From the NCBI RefSeq assembly GCF_000372725.1, contig NW_005200881.1, positions 478,112 to 542,111 on the forward strand: DNA of 64,000 bases, in the 5' to 3' direction. Source of the stretch: Emiliania huxleyi CCMP1516. Its lineage: Eukaryota; Haptophyta; Isochrysidales; Noelaerhabdaceae. Below are positions 62,047-64,000 of this stretch, piece after piece. Both the position numbers and the translations under genes were made by a program. Below the pieces are notes generated by a model. That model made no database searches. It was not told the origin of the DNA and saw only the letters and a program-made list of their open reading frames with translations. Position 1 is the first letter of the stretch, and each line of letters starts with the position of its first letter.

Positions 62047-63359
62047 CCCGCAATTGACGCTATTCTGACTCGCCAAAGAAATCTGACTCCAACGCCGAAT
62101 TTGTAACAAGCGCTGCGCCGGCGCCGCGCCACAGCTTGCCGAGCGCCGGCCACAGGCCTGCCTGCAGCCCAGCCACACCCGCCGCGGCGGCAGCTAGTCG
62201 GTTCGGCCTTGACTCGCGCGCGCCGAGATGGGAGCCCAAGTATGTGAGCGCGCGGCGCGTCGACACGCCTCCGCTTTTGTAACAAAGTCTGCTTGGCTTG
62301 TGCAGGTGATGCCCAGAGCTGCAGCGGCGACGCCGGCAGCCTCGTCTCGACCTCAGAGGCTGCCGGCGTGACCATAGATCTGTGCTCTATCCGTCGGTGG
62401 TTCACCGTACACGCCTGTGTAGGAGCGGCTCTCGCGTCGCTACGCGCCGCCGAAGGCTGTCTATGAGGGCACACCCGAGGAGGCGCGGATCTCAACCTGC
62501 GTGCGGCGGTGACCAGGTCACAGGCATCGGCTGTGACACTGGAGAGTCGAGCAGCGGCACTGAGGATGCCTTTCAGGTCATTCCAGCGACCCACGGAGCA
62601 CGGTCTCAGTGCGCAATCACTCTACTAGATCCCATCCTTGCCGGGCCTCTGCGAATGTAGGTACCGAGTTCATGCGTGCCCAGTTACAGGCTCATACTGC
62701 CTGGTCTCCAGCACCTATGATCACCGCGCCAGGCCGCAGTCGACGACTTTTGTGTGCGCTGGCCGCACTCAACCGTTGAGTCGCGGTGTATCAGCCTGAC
62801 CACACTCGGGACCGCGTAGGCGATGTGGGCGACTCTGGCCGTCCTGCATATGACCGACCATGACCCAGGAGGAGTCTACACGAGACATGTCGTACCTGGC
62901 AGGCGCTCTCGCGGCAGCACTATCGCGTGCGGCCGAGTGCGAGCTTCCGTGCCCGGTGCCAGACGCACTCGGCGCCAGACGTCCTCGGGAGCTCGCAGTT
63001 TTGCCACGGCAGTTGCGATCCGGGCGATCAGAGAGCGCCGGCAGCTCAGGGGATCTTGTCTGCTCACCTGAGGTCGGGAGGGTAGCAGCGGCGAGGCCAT
63101 GCGCCAGCGTGAGCCATCCGTATTAACGGTTGTTACAGATTAGTCAGATTTGCCGTGACCGCGTTCCGAGGTCACGATTTCGGCGTTCTCGTGTTGACCA
63201 CTGTGGGTGTGCCTGGCACTTCTGGATCATGTCTCTCGGTGTCCTAGCACCCCCAGGCGATGGGTTTCACGGCCCCGTACCGCATGGGGCGCAAGGCCTC
63301 GCGCCGCGCGTGTGGTTCAAACTTTGTTACACCCCAGTCAGAATAGCGTCAATTAGGGG
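62047..63359. mobile_element. 1.3-kb nonautonomous element with 25-bp inverted ends and TA target site
   Basis: Left end CCCGCAATTGACGCTATTCT (62047 on) matches the inverse complement of the right end (AGAATAGCGTCAATTAGGGG to 63359), and TA lies on both sides (62045-62046 and 63360-63361). TTGTAAC motifs occur near both ends. No transposase ORF. A TA target fits a Tc1/mariner-type element. It abuts the 5' edge of the retroelement, whose missing part may have been displaced. Confidence 0.75.
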
Positions 63360-63429
63360 TAGGCGCGACCAGAGAGGCTACGGCGCTGCGGCGCCTGGCG
63401 GCGCCCAGAGCTGGCCGACGGCACAAAAC

Positions 63430-64000
63430 ATGCACCTGCACATGGGACCCGCGACCCGCTCCTCAGCCATTCTTCTTGCTGTGTTGCTCTCCTGTTCCGC
63501 CGCAGCCGCCGCGCATGCTCCGCGTCGGGCAGTACTCGTCGGCGGAGCGTTGGGATGCCTCGTGCCGCAGCCTTCGCCGGCAGCCTCGCCAGCCGCCGCG
63601 CCAGCCGCCGCGTCCGCGCCCGCCGCAGTGACGGACCGAGGCTTCATCGACCTGCGCGTGATCCGCAGCTTTGACGTCGACAGCGGCGTCCTGGAGGACG
63701 CGGCCGTGCGAGGGCGCGTCCAGTTCGAGCTCTACGGCAACGACGCGCCTAAAGCGGTGGAGCGATTCAAGGGCTTTGTGAAGGGCGACATTGGCCAGTT
63801 CCGGTCGAGCAGCGACGGGCCGTCTTACCGCACCGGCGCCTTCACCACCCTGCGGCCCGGAGTGATCCTGCAGGGCGGGCGTATCAACGGCCTGCGGCTC
63901 ACGGAGTTTGCTGGCGCGCAACAGTACGAGTACGGCTCGCGGCTCGTCCCGCTCGATGGCGTGGTCGAGGTGAACGAGCTCAAGCATGACCGGCGCGGGC
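63430..64000 (+). CDS. Plastid (thylakoid-lumen type) cyclophilin-like PPIase, 5' part
   Basis: The frame is open from ATG 63430 to the window edge (190 codons). The leader MHLHMGPATRSSAILLAVLL, followed by SCSAAAAAHAPRRAVLVGGA, is signal- plus transit-like. The mature part reads FIDLRVIRSFDVDSGVLEDA, VRGRVQFELYGNDAPKAVER, FKGFVKGD and TTLRPGVILQGGRINGLRLT. The GRVxFELYGxxAPKxVExFxxF and LxPGxILQGGRIxG blocks are cyclophilin hallmarks. The divergent cleft residues visible so far suggest the lumenal, possibly low-activity class. The 3' part lies beyond the window. Confidence 0.75.
   Translation, partial: MHLHMGPATRSSAILLAVLLSCSAAAAAHAPRRAVLVGGALGCLVPQPSPAASPAAAPAAASAPAAVTDRGFIDLRVIRSFDVDSGVLEDAAVRGRVQFELYGNDAPKAVERFKGFVKGDIGQFRSSSDGPSYRTGAFTTLRPGVILQGGRINGLRLTEFAGAQQYEYGSRLVPLDGVVEVNELKHDRRG

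Noticed and set aside
1..64000. Bacterial-style operons, Shine-Dalgarno sites or rho-independent terminators
   Set aside because: Introns, tRNA and gene content are eukaryotic; no such signals are expected or convincing.

Overview
The window looks like nuclear DNA of a flagellated, photosynthetic eukaryote with a GC-rich genome. The best guess is a haptophyte or a similar secondary-plastid alga. This is inferred from several things: short spliceosomal introns, signal-plus-transit style leaders on predicted plastid proteins, an outer-dynein-arm docking protein, 20S proteasome subunit alpha-4, a nuclear tRNA-Leu, and a candidate selenoprotein with its SECIS element. Genes lie on both strands without operons. 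Exons were assigned by hand from reading-frame continuity, splice sites and family conservation. No alignment was run.

Most introns that can be fixed by phase start with GC rather than GT (about 18 GC-AG against about 8 GT-AG, many 60-140 nt long). All three resolved introns of the proteasome gene are GC-AG. Several genes that look frameshifted become intact once GC donors are allowed.

Layout. 1-1455: end of a GT77-like glycosyltransferase. 1870-2092: zinc-ribbon relic. 2093-3896 (-): Orai-like calcium channel. 4319-4717: selenoprotein with SECIS at 4788-4838. 7176-7684 (-): small Cys-rich protein. 8233-13344 (-): 1,597-residue acidic membrane protein. 13589-13670 (-): tRNA-Leu(UAA). 13738-15560: duplicated and interrupted gene relic. 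15736-17393: carrier-family protein. 18512-19600: long repeat, second copy at 43720-45680. 20404-21375: TGACAG arrays. 21846-23201 (-): Cys-rich glycoprotein. 24030-26369: Ala/Pro-rich protein. 28249-29731 (-): second glycosyltransferase. 30197-31909 (-): ODA docking protein. 32156-33436 (-): proteasome alpha-4. 34775-36093: ankyrin-2OG oxygenase. 39880-40623 (-): ILRUN-like. 40909-43692 (-): DUF3431 protein. 45913-48295: NEK-like kinase. 48805-50210 (-): GT34-like enzyme. 50976-51383: predicted thylakoid-lumen protein. 52988-54373: ABM-like double-barrel protein. 54864-55561 (-): small membrane protein. 55974-57149: CH-domain protein with calponin-like repeats. 57479-58207 (-): RING/IBR protein. 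58378-62045 (-): decayed retroelement. 63430 to the end: plastid cyclophilin.

Mobile DNA shapes much of the window: a non-LTR-type retroelement family (one long copy and three 5'-truncated copies), an 807-bp inverted-repeat element with an 8-bp target duplication, a 1.3-kb element flanked by TA, a 787-bp element nested in a repeat whose other copy resembles an excision footprint, a foldback element and a 1-kb insertion in a gene relic. Functional themes are glycan synthesis (four glycosyltransferase-like genes), flagella and calcium signalling, and plastid or redox biology. The genes are not an obvious pathway cluster.
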